The position numbers and the translations under genes were made by a program. From the NCBI RefSeq assembly GCF_025398195.1, contig NZ_JAODNV010000013.1, forward strand, positions 1 to 64,000: a stretch of 64,000 nt of DNA, given 5' to 3'. Position 1 is the first letter of the stretch. Every line of letters begins with the position of its first letter. This document shows, one piece after another, positions 18,188 to 26,307 of the stretch. The DNA is from Chelativorans petroleitrophicus (GTDB lineage: Bacteria > Pseudomonadota > Alphaproteobacteria > Rhizobiales > Rhizobiaceae). The notes under the pieces are model-generated. The model was not told the origin of the DNA. It ran no database searches and worked only from the letters and a program-made list of their open reading frames with translations.

Positions 18188-18883
18188 ATGCGCGTTCTGC
18201 TGATAGAAGACGACAGTGCGACCGCACAGAGCATCGAGTTGATGCTGAAGTCCGAAAGCTTCAACGTCTATACGACCGATCTCGGCGAAGAGGGCGTCGA
18301 TCTCGGGAAGCTGTACGACTACGATATCATTCTCCTCGACCTGAACCTGCCGGACATGTCCGGCTACGAGGTTCTGAGGACCCTGCGCCTCTCCAAGGTC
18401 AAGACGCCGATCCTCATCCTCTCCGGCATGGCCGGGATCGAGGACAAGGTGAGGGGGCTCGGCTTCGGTGCCGACGACTACATGACCAAGCCCTTCCACA
18501 AGGACGAGCTGATCGCGCGCATTCATGCCATCGTCCGCCGCTCCAAGGGCCACGCTCAGTCGATCATCACGACTGGCGACCTGGTGGTGAATCTCGACAC
18601 CAAGACGGTCGAGGTGGCGGGCCAGAGGGTGCACCTGACCGGCAAGGAGTACCAGATGCTGGAGCTCCTTTCGCTGCGGAAGGGGACCACGCTCACCAAG
18701 GAGATGTTCCTCAACCATCTCTACGGCGGCATGGACGAGCCGGAGCTGAAGATTATCGACGTGTTTATCTGCAAGCTGCGCAAGAAGCTCGATCTTGCGT
18801 CCGGCGGCCAGAACTACATCGAGACGGTGTGGGGCCGCGGCTATGTACTGCGCGAGCCGGAGGAAATCCGCGAAAGCGCGTAA
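18188..18883 (+). CDS. ctrA: Cell-cycle response regulator CtrA
   Basis: OmpR-type response regulator of 231 residues, the canonical CtrA length. The receiver domain has acidic DD at residues 8-9, phospho-acceptor Asp51 ([12 protein letters not shown]) and Lys in [10 protein letters not shown]. The winged-helix domain includes [37 protein letters not shown] and ends with [13 protein letters not shown]. CtrA controls replication, division and motility genes across alphaproteobacteria and is essential in many. The ATG at 18188 matches the family start; the upstream ATG at 18158 adds ten unlikely residues. Confidence 0.97.
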   Translation: MRVLLIEDDSATAQSIELMLKSESFNVYTTDLGEEGVDLGKLYDYDIILLDLNLPDMSGYEVLRTLRLSKVKTPILILSGMAGIEDKVRGLGFGADDYMTKPFHKDELIARIHAIVRRSKGHAQSIITTGDLVVNLDTKTVEVAGQRVHLTGKEYQMLELLSLRKGTTLTKEMFLNHLYGGMDEPELKIIDVFICKLRKKLDLASGGQNYIETVWGRGYVLREPEEIRESA

Positions 18884-18934
18884 ACGCTGGCAGGCAGGTC
18901 CACGTTATGCACGCCGGCCCGTATGCGGCCGGCG

Positions 18935-19309
18935 TTATGCTGCCGCCCTGGCGTCCAGTTCCCGGAAGCTTTCCAGAAGCTGCAGGCGCGTGAACGGCTT
19001 CATCAGATAGCCGCTCGCGCCCGCACGCTTTGCGCGCGTCAGAAGGCTCACCTCGAACTCGCACACGCAGAAGATGATGTCGGGCTTCCTCTGCGGGTCG
19101 AGCTTCGCCAGCCGGCCGATCAGCTCGATTGAATCCATGTCCGGCAGGCGGTAATCGACGACGACGATTTCCGGCATTTCGTGCGTGCAGATATCGATCG
19201 CCTCGGCAGCGCTTTCAGCCTCCGCCACCAGCATCGTCGGTCCGGCGAGTATCCGCCTCGCGATCTTTCGTATCACGCTCGAGTCGTCAACGATCAGGCA
19301 GCGCTTCAT
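18935..19309 (-). CDS. Single-domain response regulator (CheY/CpdR-like)
   Basis: Receiver-only protein of 124 residues. It has acidic DD at residues 8-9, phospho-acceptor Asp52 in VVVDYRLPDMDS and the conserved Lys in GYLMKPFTRLQ. There is no output domain, and the chain ends in three alanines. It lies between ctrA and chpT, converging on ctrA and in the same direction as chpT, so it may exchange phosphate with ChpT as CpdR does. Identity with CpdR is not established from sequence; a CheY-like protein of another pathway is possible. Confidence 0.85.
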   Translation of the reverse strand: MKRCLIVDDSSVIRKIARRILAGPTMLVAEAESAAEAIDICTHEMPEIVVVDYRLPDMDSIELIGRLAKLDPQRKPDIIFCVCEFEVSLLTRAKRAGASGYLMKPFTRLQLLESFRELDARAAA

Positions 19310-19396
19310 CGCCCCCGCTTCCTTTCTGCCGAGATATCGCCCAAATGGTAATGAAGGCTGGTAAACGGTTGGCAAACAGCCGTGGTAAACCTTCTC

Positions 19397-20035
19397 CTAA
19401 GCGGTGCCGGTGGCGGTGAGCACGATTTCTTCCGCCGTGCCGCGGATCGAGATCGTCATGCCCGCTTCGCGGGCGAGCAGAAGCGTGTAGTAGAACTGCA
19501 CCGAATGGGCGTCGACCGGCCCGTCCAGGGGCTGTCCGGCATGCAGCTGAAGGAATGCGGGCGGCACCCGGACCATGGGGCCATGCGCGGTGATCGTGAA
19601 TTTGGCGGCCGTCTCCAGATCGCTGAGCGCCACCGTGAGCCGTCCTCCGCGCGGAATGGCGGCGTTGGCCACCAGTATCAGGTTCAGCAGCAGCTTCACC
19701 TGGTTCTTAGGCAGGAGCGCGCGTCCGCCCTGCCATTCGAATTCCGGCTTCTCGTTGCGCATGAAGGCGCACGCCACCGCTTCGGCGTCCCCCGTGTCGA
19801 TCTGCATCCCGGCGGAACCCGCCGCGCCGAAAGCGATACGGGCGAACTGCAGCCTTGCCGAGGCATTGGCCGCGCTGGCACGGATCAGCCGCATCGCGTC
19901 TTCGTCGGCGCCTCCCTCGTCCAACAGCTCAAGCCCGTTATTGATCGCGCCTACCGGAGAGATGATATCGTGGCACACGCGGCTGCAAAGAAGTGCTGCC
20001 AGGTCGGGCGCGCTGAGCGAGAAAATGTCCGTCAT
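19397..20035 (-). CDS. chpT: Histidine phosphotransferase ChpT
   Basis: Protein of 212 residues resembling a histidine kinase core that lost ATP binding. The dimerisation helix carries the phospho-acceptor His22 in LLCSRVCHDIISPVGAI, followed by NGLELL. The C-terminal half is a degenerate ATPase-like domain. ChpT relays phosphate from CckA to CtrA and CpdR. The start at 20035 (MTDIFSLSAPDLAALL) fits the family; the 40-residue upstream extension does not look coding. It is placed with ctrA, as in Brucella. Confidence 0.92.
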   Translation of the reverse strand: MTDIFSLSAPDLAALLCSRVCHDIISPVGAINNGLELLDEGGADEDAMRLIRASAANASARLQFARIAFGAAGSAGMQIDTGDAEAVACAFMRNEKPEFEWQGGRALLPKNQVKLLLNLILVANAAIPRGGRLTVALSDLETAAKFTITAHGPMVRVPPAFLQLHAGQPLDGPVDAHSVQFYYTLLLAREAGMTISIRGTAEEIVLTATGTA

Positions 20036-20233
20036 GTTTTGAACCGTCCCCACATAGGTCAATCCAGACAAGCAGAGCGAAATGAACGCGTATCGCTTCG
20101 CCCGCGGAAGGCTCGCGAATCGCAGTCCCCTGCCACGGCTTTCTTGGTTGCACATGAAGACCGATGGGGCAACAAAACGCGGCCATGCGAGACGGCGGAA
20201 GTCCGCGGACGGGGAATGCAGCGTTCGATAGGC

Positions 20234-20279
20234 TTAACGGGTCCATAAGGTTAATGGTTGAAAAACGATTACGCTTTAA
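20234..20279 (+). promoter_or_regulatory. Possible CtrA-regulated promoter region of eipA
   Basis: Upstream of the DUF1134 gene there are three TTAA words at 20234, 20251 and 20276. On the minus strand, 20251-20261 reads TCAACCATTAA, one mismatch from the TTAACCAT CtrA half-site. The Brucella homologue eipA is reported to be activated by CtrA, so these boxes may serve that role. Spacing does not give a perfect TTAA-N7-TTAA site. Confidence 0.4.
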
Positions 20280-20354
20280 TCTCAAATCATCATGATGTCG
20301 GGGAGCGGGGCCGCCGGGCGCAAGGCGGGGCCGCTTACCAAGGAGACGGGACCG

Positions 20355-20942
20355 ATGCTATCGAGCTTCTTCAGTCGCGCGCGTGCGTGTCTTTTCGTCC
20401 TCAGCCTGGCGGTGCTGTGTGCCGCAGCAGTCTTGCCGACGCCTTCCGCCCGCGCGCAGGACGGCTACACCATGGACGAGATCATCGAGGCCGGGAGCAA
20501 TTTCTTCGGTGCCACCACCGGTGGGCTGGCCCAGGTGGTGGAGAAGATCTTTTCCTCCTACGGCCTGCCGAATGGCTACGTGCTGGGCCAGGAGGGCTCC
20601 GGCGCGATCGTCGGCGGGCTCACCTATGGCGAGGGCACCCTGTACACCAAGAACGCTGGCGACCACGCCGCCTACTGGCAGGGTCCTTCGCTCGGCTGGG
20701 ATTTCGGCGCGCAGGGCTCGCGGGTCATGATCTTGGTCTACAATCTCGACAGCGTAAACAGCCTTTATCGCCGCTATGCGGGCGTGGCGGGCTCGGCCTA
20801 TGTCGTTGCGGGGCTTGGCTTCAATGTCCTGAAAAACGGACCCGTGCTCATCGTGCCGATCCGCACCGGCGTGGGCGCGCGTCTCGGCGTCAATGTCGGC
20901 TATCTGAAGGTGACGCCGCGGCCCACCTGGAACCCCTTCTGA
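20355..20942 (+). CDS. eipA: DUF1134 periplasmic envelope protein (EipA family)
   Basis: Protein of 195 residues with a signal peptide (hydrophobic residues about 10-28, cleavage near ARA|QDGYT) and a mature domain matching DUF1134. Marks are TMDEIIEAGSNFFGATTGGLAQVVEKIF, GQEGSGAIVGGLTYGEGTLYTKNAG and GWDFGAQGSRVMILVYNL. The Brucella homologue EipA is a small beta-barrel needed for envelope stress resistance. AGGAGA precedes the ATG at 20355; upstream in-frame ATGs lack a ribosome site. It is divergent from chpT, in keeping with CtrA-linked control. Confidence 0.85.
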   Translation: MLSSFFSRARACLFVLSLAVLCAAAVLPTPSARAQDGYTMDEIIEAGSNFFGATTGGLAQVVEKIFSSYGLPNGYVLGQEGSGAIVGGLTYGEGTLYTKNAGDHAAYWQGPSLGWDFGAQGSRVMILVYNLDSVNSLYRRYAGVAGSAYVVAGLGFNVLKNGPVLIVPIRTGVGARLGVNVGYLKVTPRPTWNPF

Positions 20943-21013
20943 CCGCGCGGTCCATCAGCCGGCAAAGAGCAGGGTAGCAGGCCTCTGGATTTGTTGCCGC
21001 CTGCCGTGGCACA

Positions 21014-22267
21014 GTGAAACCGTCAACGGATGTGCCCCCTGTGATTCAAAGTGTGCTGGTTTTCGCTCTGGGTTTTCTGGTTGCCGCCGCGCTGGCGCTG
21101 ATGGCGGCGCCCGCGCTGTGGCGGCGAGCCGGCAGGCATGAGCGAAAGCGCATCGAGGCCTCCATGCCGCTTTCGCGGGAGGAACTGCAGGCCGAAATCG
21201 ATGCTGTGCGCGCCGAATACGCCATGGCGATGCGGCGGCTGGAGATGAAGGCCGAGGCCGTAAAGAAAAAGGCGGCGCAGGATCTGGTCGAGATCAATCT
21301 CCTGCGGGAGCAGGTCCATTCCCTTGAAATGCGCTGCGCTGAAAGCGACGAAGCGCTCGCCGGGCTCAACGCCGAGCGGGCCGATCTTTTGGCCCGTCTA
21401 AAGGACGCGGAGTTGGAGCTCAGGGAGCAGACCGCTCGGCTCAGGGAAGTCGAGGAAAAGCTTGCCGAGCGCGAGCGCGAGGTGGAGGAGCTGTCGCGGC
21501 GCTATGAGGAAGCCAGTCTCACCGCGAGCAGCCGGCAGATCGAGCTTGTGGCGCGCGAATCCGAAATTGACAATCTCAACGAGATGCTTGGCATATTGCG
21601 CAGCCAGCGCAAGGAAGCCGACCGGATGATGCGCGAGGCGGTCTCCGAGAAGGTTCAGGCCGACAAGGCGCTTCAGCTGGAGCGCGAGCGGGTGGAGGAA
21701 CTGGCGCACAAGGTGGAGCGTCTGATGACGGATTTGTCCACGCGCGAGGACCGGCTGGAGCGGCAGGAATCGGAGATCACACGGCTCAAGCAGAAGCTCA
21801 GGGAGTCGGCCGGCAGGCGAAAGGGCCGGGAGCCCGACGCGGATGAGGAGCGCGTGCGGCTGGAGGCGCAGGTCGCCGAGCTTTCCCAGAAGCTTTCCAC
21901 GCTTCTTGCCGGCGGCGATGCGACAGCCCCGAAGGACGAGGCGTCCGCCCTGCGCAAGCCGGAGATGGAGCGGCTGCAGGCGCGGCTCGCCGCGCTCCTG
22001 CGGGAGAACAAGAAGCTACGCGCCGAGCTTGCGGCAAGTGCCGCGGCCCAGCAGGAGGCGGGCGACGAGATGCTGCGCGAGCGGATCTCCAATCTAGCCG
22101 CGGAGGTGGTCAGCATGGCTGCGGCGCTGCAGGGGCCGGACTCTCCCATCGAGAAGGCGCTCGCCGGCCCGCCGGCAGAAACCGGCGGCAAAGGCAAGGA
22201 CCGCCGCATGAGCCTTGCCGAGCGCGTGCGTGCTCTCAGAAAGGCGTCCGTCGAAGCGGAACGTTGA
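21014..22267 (+). CDS. Membrane-anchored coiled-coil protein of unknown function
   Basis: Protein of 417 residues starting with GTG. One N-terminal membrane helix (residues about 11-33) is followed by a long heptad-rich coiled coil from about residue 55 to 265, then a second helical stretch to about 370 and a basic tail. Composition is dominated by Glu, Arg, Ala and Leu. No enzymatic motif is visible. Similar conserved proteins occur in rhizobia; a structural or envelope-spacing role is possible but not shown. The start is uncertain because no good ribosome site precedes it. Confidence 0.75.
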   Translation: MKPSTDVPPVIQSVLVFALGFLVAAALALMAAPALWRRAGRHERKRIEASMPLSREELQAEIDAVRAEYAMAMRRLEMKAEAVKKKAAQDLVEINLLREQVHSLEMRCAESDEALAGLNAERADLLARLKDAELELREQTARLREVEEKLAEREREVEELSRRYEEASLTASSRQIELVARESEIDNLNEMLGILRSQRKEADRMMREAVSEKVQADKALQLERERVEELAHKVERLMTDLSTREDRLERQESEITRLKQKLRESAGRRKGREPDADEERVRLEAQVAELSQKLSTLLAGGDATAPKDEASALRKPEMERLQARLAALLRENKKLRAELAASAAAQQEAGDEMLRERISNLAAEVVSMAAALQGPDSPIEKALAGPPAETGGKGKDRRMSLAERVRALRKASVEAER

Positions 22268-22291
22268 TTGCCGTCAGACGCGGTAATCGGT

Positions 22292-23104
22292 TCAAAGTGT
22301 CGGCGGCCGCCACAGGCGGTGCAAGGCGATGGCGGCGGCGGTCGCCACGTTGAGACTGTCGAAATCTGCACGCATCGGAATGCGCACGGACGGCAGCCGG
22401 GACAGAAGAGCTTCCGGAAGGCCCGGGCCCTCCGCGCCCAATAGAAGTGCGCACCGGGGCGCCCGCTCCACATCTTCGATTGCCTGTTTGCCCGACGGGC
22501 TCAGCGCCAGCACCTGAAAGCCCTGCGCTTCCAGCGTGTCCGCAACCGCATCGGCGCTGCCGCCGCGGGCGAAAGGCACCTTCAGCGCCGCGCCGACCGA
22601 AACGCGGATCGCCTTGCGATAGAGCGGATCGCAGCAGGTTCGGTCCATGATGACGGCGTCGGCTCCGAAGGCGGCGGCATTGCGGAAGATCGCGCCCATA
22701 TTGTCGTGATCGCTGATGCCCGCCAGCGCGACCACCAGCGCCTCCGAGGGCAGGCGGGCAAGCAGCGCCTCGGCCGGCTCTTCCTCGCTGCGCAGGCCGA
22801 TCGCCAGCACGCCGCGGTGCATGGGAAAGCCCGCGATGGCATCCATCAGATCGCCGCTTGCCACATAGACCGGCACCTCGGGCGGGATGCGGTCGATGAT
22901 GTGTGTCATTCCCGGCACCCGGTTTTCCCGCAGCAGCACCGATTCGGCGGCAAAGCGTGCCGTGGAAAACAGCACGTTCAGAACCACCTTGCCCTCGGCC
23001 ACGAAGCGGCCTTTCCGCCCGACCAGATCGCGTTCGCGAATGTCACGATAGGCGGCGATCCGTGGGTCTTCGAGGTCGTCGATGCGGATCAGCGTGTGTG
23101 GCAT
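22292..23104 (-). CDS. SpoU/TrmH-family RNA 2'-O-methyltransferase
   Basis: Predicted 270-residue SPOUT methyltransferase. The N-terminal substrate-binding region (FVAEGKVVLNVLFST) is followed by the knotted catalytic domain with motifs GISDHDNMGAIFRNAAAFGADAVIM, LLLGAEGPGLPEALLS and the final SLNVATAAAIALHRL. These are the SpoU motifs for S-adenosylmethionine binding. The target (23S rRNA or tRNA position) cannot be told from sequence. It sits four bases downstream of the HugZ-like gene on the same strand, so they are likely co-transcribed. Confidence 0.9.
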   Translation of the reverse strand: MPHTLIRIDDLEDPRIAAYRDIRERDLVGRKGRFVAEGKVVLNVLFSTARFAAESVLLRENRVPGMTHIIDRIPPEVPVYVASGDLMDAIAGFPMHRGVLAIGLRSEEEPAEALLARLPSEALVVALAGISDHDNMGAIFRNAAAFGADAVIMDRTCCDPLYRKAIRVSVGAALKVPFARGGSADAVADTLEAQGFQVLALSPSGKQAIEDVERAPRCALLLGAEGPGLPEALLSRLPSVRIPMRADFDSLNVATAAAIALHRLWRPPTL

Positions 23105-23108
23105 GTCT

Positions 23109-23858
23109 TCAGCCGCCGCGCGCCTTTTTCGCCATGGCGATCAGGGTAGGGCGAAGTTCGGAGGCCTCTTTCAGAGGGGAGTCGAAAAGCACCCTGCGCA
23201 CCTCGTCGCCATTGGCAAGGTCGATGCCTTCCGGATCGATGCCGGTGAGCCGCCATTTGCCGGGCGCGGCGCGGACCAGATGGACGGCGTAGTTTTCCAC
23301 CGCGTCCGCGTGGTCCGCGTTCATGTGGTCGATCGCGTGCTGCTCCGTTTCGAGGAAGGAATCGAGCGGCTCCTCGATGATGAGATCGCTGCTCTTCAGC
23401 CGATAGGCACGCGCGAAGCCGCCGTTGAGCAGCCCCCCCTGAGCTTCCAGCCGGAAAAAGGCGAAGTCCGCGAAGCCGGCATAAAGCTTCGCCTTGGGAT
23501 GGCGGTTGAGATAGCGCCGCTCGGCGTGGGCATGGGTTTCGGTGCCACGCTCGATCTTCTCCGCCCGAGCCTTTACCGTCAGACGCGGATGGGCGAGTGG
23601 ATCGCCCCTTCCGGGCTCTCCGACCAGCAGCGCGCAGCGCGGGTCGGCTTCGAGCGCCTGCCGGTGGAGCGAGAGGGCCGAGACGAGAATGACGGGCGTG
23701 CCATCCATGTCAGTCGCCACCGCCACGCGGGTGGCAAGAGGCGCGCCATCGGCGGGATCGAGCGTCGCCAGCGCGCCGAACCGGGCCGTGCGCAAGAGGG
23801 TTCTTGCCAGCCGGATTGCCTCGGCGTCAGGCTCGAGAAAGGGGTCGGTTTTCGCCAT
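23109..23858 (-). CDS. HugZ-like FMN-binding split-barrel protein with DUF2470 domain
   Basis: Protein of 249 residues. The N-terminal half is a pyridoxamine-5'-phosphate oxidase-like split barrel (LLRTARFGALATLDPADGAPLATRVAVATD, VSALSLHRQALEADPRCALLVGEPGRGDPLAHPRL). The C-terminal half is DUF2470 with IDHMNADHADAVENYA. This fusion is found in HugZ-type heme-degrading proteins and related proteins of unknown role. Heme oxygenase activity is a reasonable but unproven suggestion; no iron-uptake gene lies nearby. Confidence 0.82.
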   Translation of the reverse strand: MAKTDPFLEPDAEAIRLARTLLRTARFGALATLDPADGAPLATRVAVATDMDGTPVILVSALSLHRQALEADPRCALLVGEPGRGDPLAHPRLTVKARAEKIERGTETHAHAERRYLNRHPKAKLYAGFADFAFFRLEAQGGLLNGGFARAYRLKSSDLIIEEPLDSFLETEQHAIDHMNADHADAVENYAVHLVRAAPGKWRLTGIDPEGIDLANGDEVRRVLFDSPLKEASELRPTLIAMAKKARGG

Positions 23859-23914
23859 GGGCAGCGTAAAGGCCTCTTTTCACCTGCTTCGCCCTTCGCA
23901 TAGAAGATGGCGCC

Positions 23915-24119
23915 ATGACGCTCAACCTGCCAAGGCATATTCTCATCCTGACCGGGTCGCCCGGCGCGGGAAAGACGACGGTTGCGAAATCCCTTGCGAC
24001 CTTTTCGGAATGCCCAGCGGTCCATCTTCACGCCGACGATTTCTGGCGCTTCATCGTCAAGGGCGTGATCCTGCCCTATCTTCCGGCCGCCGGCGGCAGA
24101 ACGAGGTGGGCGTCCAGCC
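23915..24119 (+). pseudogene. Truncated, frameshifted P-loop kinase/AAA gene
   Basis: The frame opens with a normal start and Walker A loop, HILILTGSPGAGKTTVAKSLA, and a helical stretch HLHADDFWRFIVKGVILPYLP, as in small P-loop kinase-like proteins of about 170 residues. After residue ~57 homology continues only in the +1 frame (RRQNEVGV). The sequence then runs into the 3' end of the opposing choV gene at 24120. The open frame technically continues to 24142 antisense to choV. The rest of the protein, including Walker B, is missing, so the gene is judged dead. Confidence 0.7.
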
Positions 24120-25304
24120 TCAGCGCCGCACCACCGCCTTGAGCACGTCGCGCACGCCGATGGAGCCGACGAAGCGGGACGCCTCGTCGAACAGCGCCAC
24201 GGGCGCCGTCTGCGACTGGTGCATCGCGTGCATGACGGTTCTCAGCGGCGTGCCGGCCCGCGCCCAGTAGACGATCGACGGATCGTCGGGTGCGCCGAGG
24301 TCGTCGCAGGAGACCCAGACCGCCGGCTTGCCGTTGCGCTCCGCGCTGATCACCAGCATGTTCTCGTCGAACTTGAACCGGGTGGTGCGCCTGCGGTCGA
24401 GCCACAGCCAGCCTTCGCCTGCCGGCTCCAGGTCGCGCGCATCCCGCATCACGTTCCACGCCGTCAGAACCGACATGGGATTCACATTGGCGATGAAGTC
24501 CCGCACATAGTCGTTTTCAGGCTTCAGAACGATGTCTTCCGGCGCCCCGGTCTGCACGATCCGCCCGCCCTCCATGATGGAGATGCGGTTGCCGATCTTC
24601 AGCGCCTCCTCGAGGTCGTGGCTGACAAAAAGGATGGTCTTCTTGAGGCGTGCCTGAAGCTCCAGAAGCTCGTCCTGCAGCTTGGTGCGGATGAGCGGAT
24701 CGAGGGCCGAGAACGGCTCGTCCATGAGCAGGATGGGCGCTTCGGTGGCGAAGGCGCGGGCAAGACCCACCCGCTGCTGCATGCCGCCGGAAAGCTCATG
24801 GGCGTATTTGTCCACCCAGTCCTGCAGATGCACGAGCTGGAGCTGCGTCATCACGCGCTCATGCCGCTCCTTCGGCGGCACGCCTGCAAGCTCGAGCCCG
24901 AATCCGACATTCTCCGCCACCGTGCGCCAGGGCAGGAGCGCGAATTGCTGAAAGACCATGGCCACGCACTCGCGGCGGATCTTCCGCAATTCGCTGTCGG
25001 AGCAGTTGACGACGCTCGCCTCCCAATCGCCGTCGCGCACGATGACGTCTCCGCGCGCCACGCGATTGAGCCGGTTGACCGCGCGCAGCAGCGTCGATTT
25101 GCCCGAGCCTGAAAGTCCCATCAGGACGGAGATTTCGCCCTTCTCCACGGTGAGGTTTGCGCCCGCACAGCCGATCACCGCACCCGTGCGCTCAAGGATT
25201 TCGGCCCGGCTCGCGCCCGCATCCACCATCTTGAGCGCCTCGGCCGTCTCCTTGGCGGAGCCGAAGATGATATCGACGTTCCTGAACTCGATCGCCGGCT
25301 TCAT
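24120..25304 (-). CDS. choV: Choline/betaine ABC transporter ATP-binding protein
   Basis: ATPase of 394 residues, the ProV/ChoV type. Walker A is GLSGSGKST (near residue 62), the glutamine loop is in VFQQFALLPWRTVAENV, the signature is LSGGMQQRVGLARA, and Walker B is ILLMDEPFSALDPL. The C-terminal part from about residue 290 is a CBS-like regulatory module, as in osmolyte importers. Its ATG overlaps the choW stop (ATGA). It energises choline or glycine-betaine uptake. Its 3' end abuts a broken P-loop gene, suggesting a past rearrangement there. Confidence 0.9.
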   Translation of the reverse strand: MKPAIEFRNVDIIFGSAKETAEALKMVDAGASRAEILERTGAVIGCAGANLTVEKGEISVLMGLSGSGKSTLLRAVNRLNRVARGDVIVRDGDWEASVVNCSDSELRKIRRECVAMVFQQFALLPWRTVAENVGFGLELAGVPPKERHERVMTQLQLVHLQDWVDKYAHELSGGMQQRVGLARAFATEAPILLMDEPFSALDPLIRTKLQDELLELQARLKKTILFVSHDLEEALKIGNRISIMEGGRIVQTGAPEDIVLKPENDYVRDFIANVNPMSVLTAWNVMRDARDLEPAGEGWLWLDRRRTTRFKFDENMLVISAERNGKPAVWVSCDDLGAPDDPSIVYWARAGTPLRTVMHAMHQSQTAPVALFDEASRFVGSIGVRDVLKAVVRR

Positions 25305-26155
25305 CGATCCTGCTCCCGGCCGATACGGGCCATGCGGTCGAGAATGATGGCAAGCACGACGATTGCAAGCCCCGCTTCGAGCCCAAGCGGGATGTTCACC
25401 GTATTGAGCGCGCGAACCACGGGCTTGCCGAGGCCATCGGCACCGATCAAAGCCGCGATCACCACCATGGATAGCGAAAGCATGATGCACTGGGTGAGCC
25501 CCGCCATGATGGAGGGCAGGGCGGCTGGCAGTTCCACCTTCCGCAGGAGCTGAAACTTAGTGGCCCCGAAGGCCAGGCCCGCCTCCAGCATGGGCTTCGG
25601 CACGGAGGTGACGCCCAGATAGGTCAGCCTTATGGGCGCGGGCGAGGCGAAGATAACGGTGACGATCATTCCGGGCGCCGCCCCGAGCCCGAAAAGGATA
25701 AGCACCGGAATCAGATAGACGAAGGTCGGCAGAGTCTGCATCAGGTCGAGAACCGGCCGCAGCACCTGATAGACCCGCGCGTTATGCGCCGCCCATATGC
25801 CGACCGGCACGCCGATGGCCATGGATACCGCCGTTGATGCCACCACCAGCACCAGAGTCTCGATCGTCTCCCGCCACAGGCCCTGATTGACGATGAAGGC
25901 CAATCCCACAACGACAAGCACCGCCAGCTTCCAGGATCGCTGGAGCGCGTAGGCGAGCGCCGCCAGCGCGAGGATGACGATGGTCGGCGGCAGCCAGAGC
26001 AGGAGATCCACCATGCCGTCGAGAGCCGCGGCAAGGCTGTCCGCCAAAGTGTTGAAGAAAAGCGCGAAATCCGTGGTCAGAAAATCAAAGAATGCGCGGC
26101 CCCACTGACCTATGGGGATTTTCCGGGCGGCGATCCATTCGGTGAGAAAGTCCAT
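25301..26155 (-). CDS. choW: Choline/betaine ABC transporter permease
   Basis: Integral membrane protein of 284 residues with about six to seven hydrophobic segments of the ProW type. Typical regions are VGIWAAHNARVYQVLRPVLDLMQTLPTFVYLIPV and the docking loop GLAFGATKFQLLRKVELPAALPSIMAG. It lies between the binding protein (152-base gap) and the ATPase (4-base overlap), giving choXWV order. The substrate is inferred from ChoX. Confidence 0.9.
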   Translation of the reverse strand: MDFLTEWIAARKIPIGQWGRAFFDFLTTDFALFFNTLADSLAAALDGMVDLLLWLPPTIVILALAALAYALQRSWKLAVLVVVGLAFIVNQGLWRETIETLVLVVASTAVSMAIGVPVGIWAAHNARVYQVLRPVLDLMQTLPTFVYLIPVLILFGLGAAPGMIVTVIFASPAPIRLTYLGVTSVPKPMLEAGLAFGATKFQLLRKVELPAALPSIMAGLTQCIMLSLSMVVIAALIGADGLGKPVVRALNTVNIPLGLEAGLAIVVLAIILDRMARIGREQDR

Positions 26156-26307
26156 GAGGTCGATGCTTGAAAGTGGAGGTTCAAAGCTTGGGAAAGCTGC
26201 TTTCCGGGAACCCGGCTAGGGAAACTCTTTGCCTGGCCGGAACCGGGCGGAGAGGGAACGCCGCAGCAGACATGCCGGAATACCGCGCCGCACTTTGTGG
26301 ACTCGGT

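Noticed and set aside
26191-26205. Inverted repeat GGAAAGC-T-GCTTTCC between choX and choW
   Set aside because: Too short a loop for the full stem and no T run; may be chance or a minor processing hairpin.
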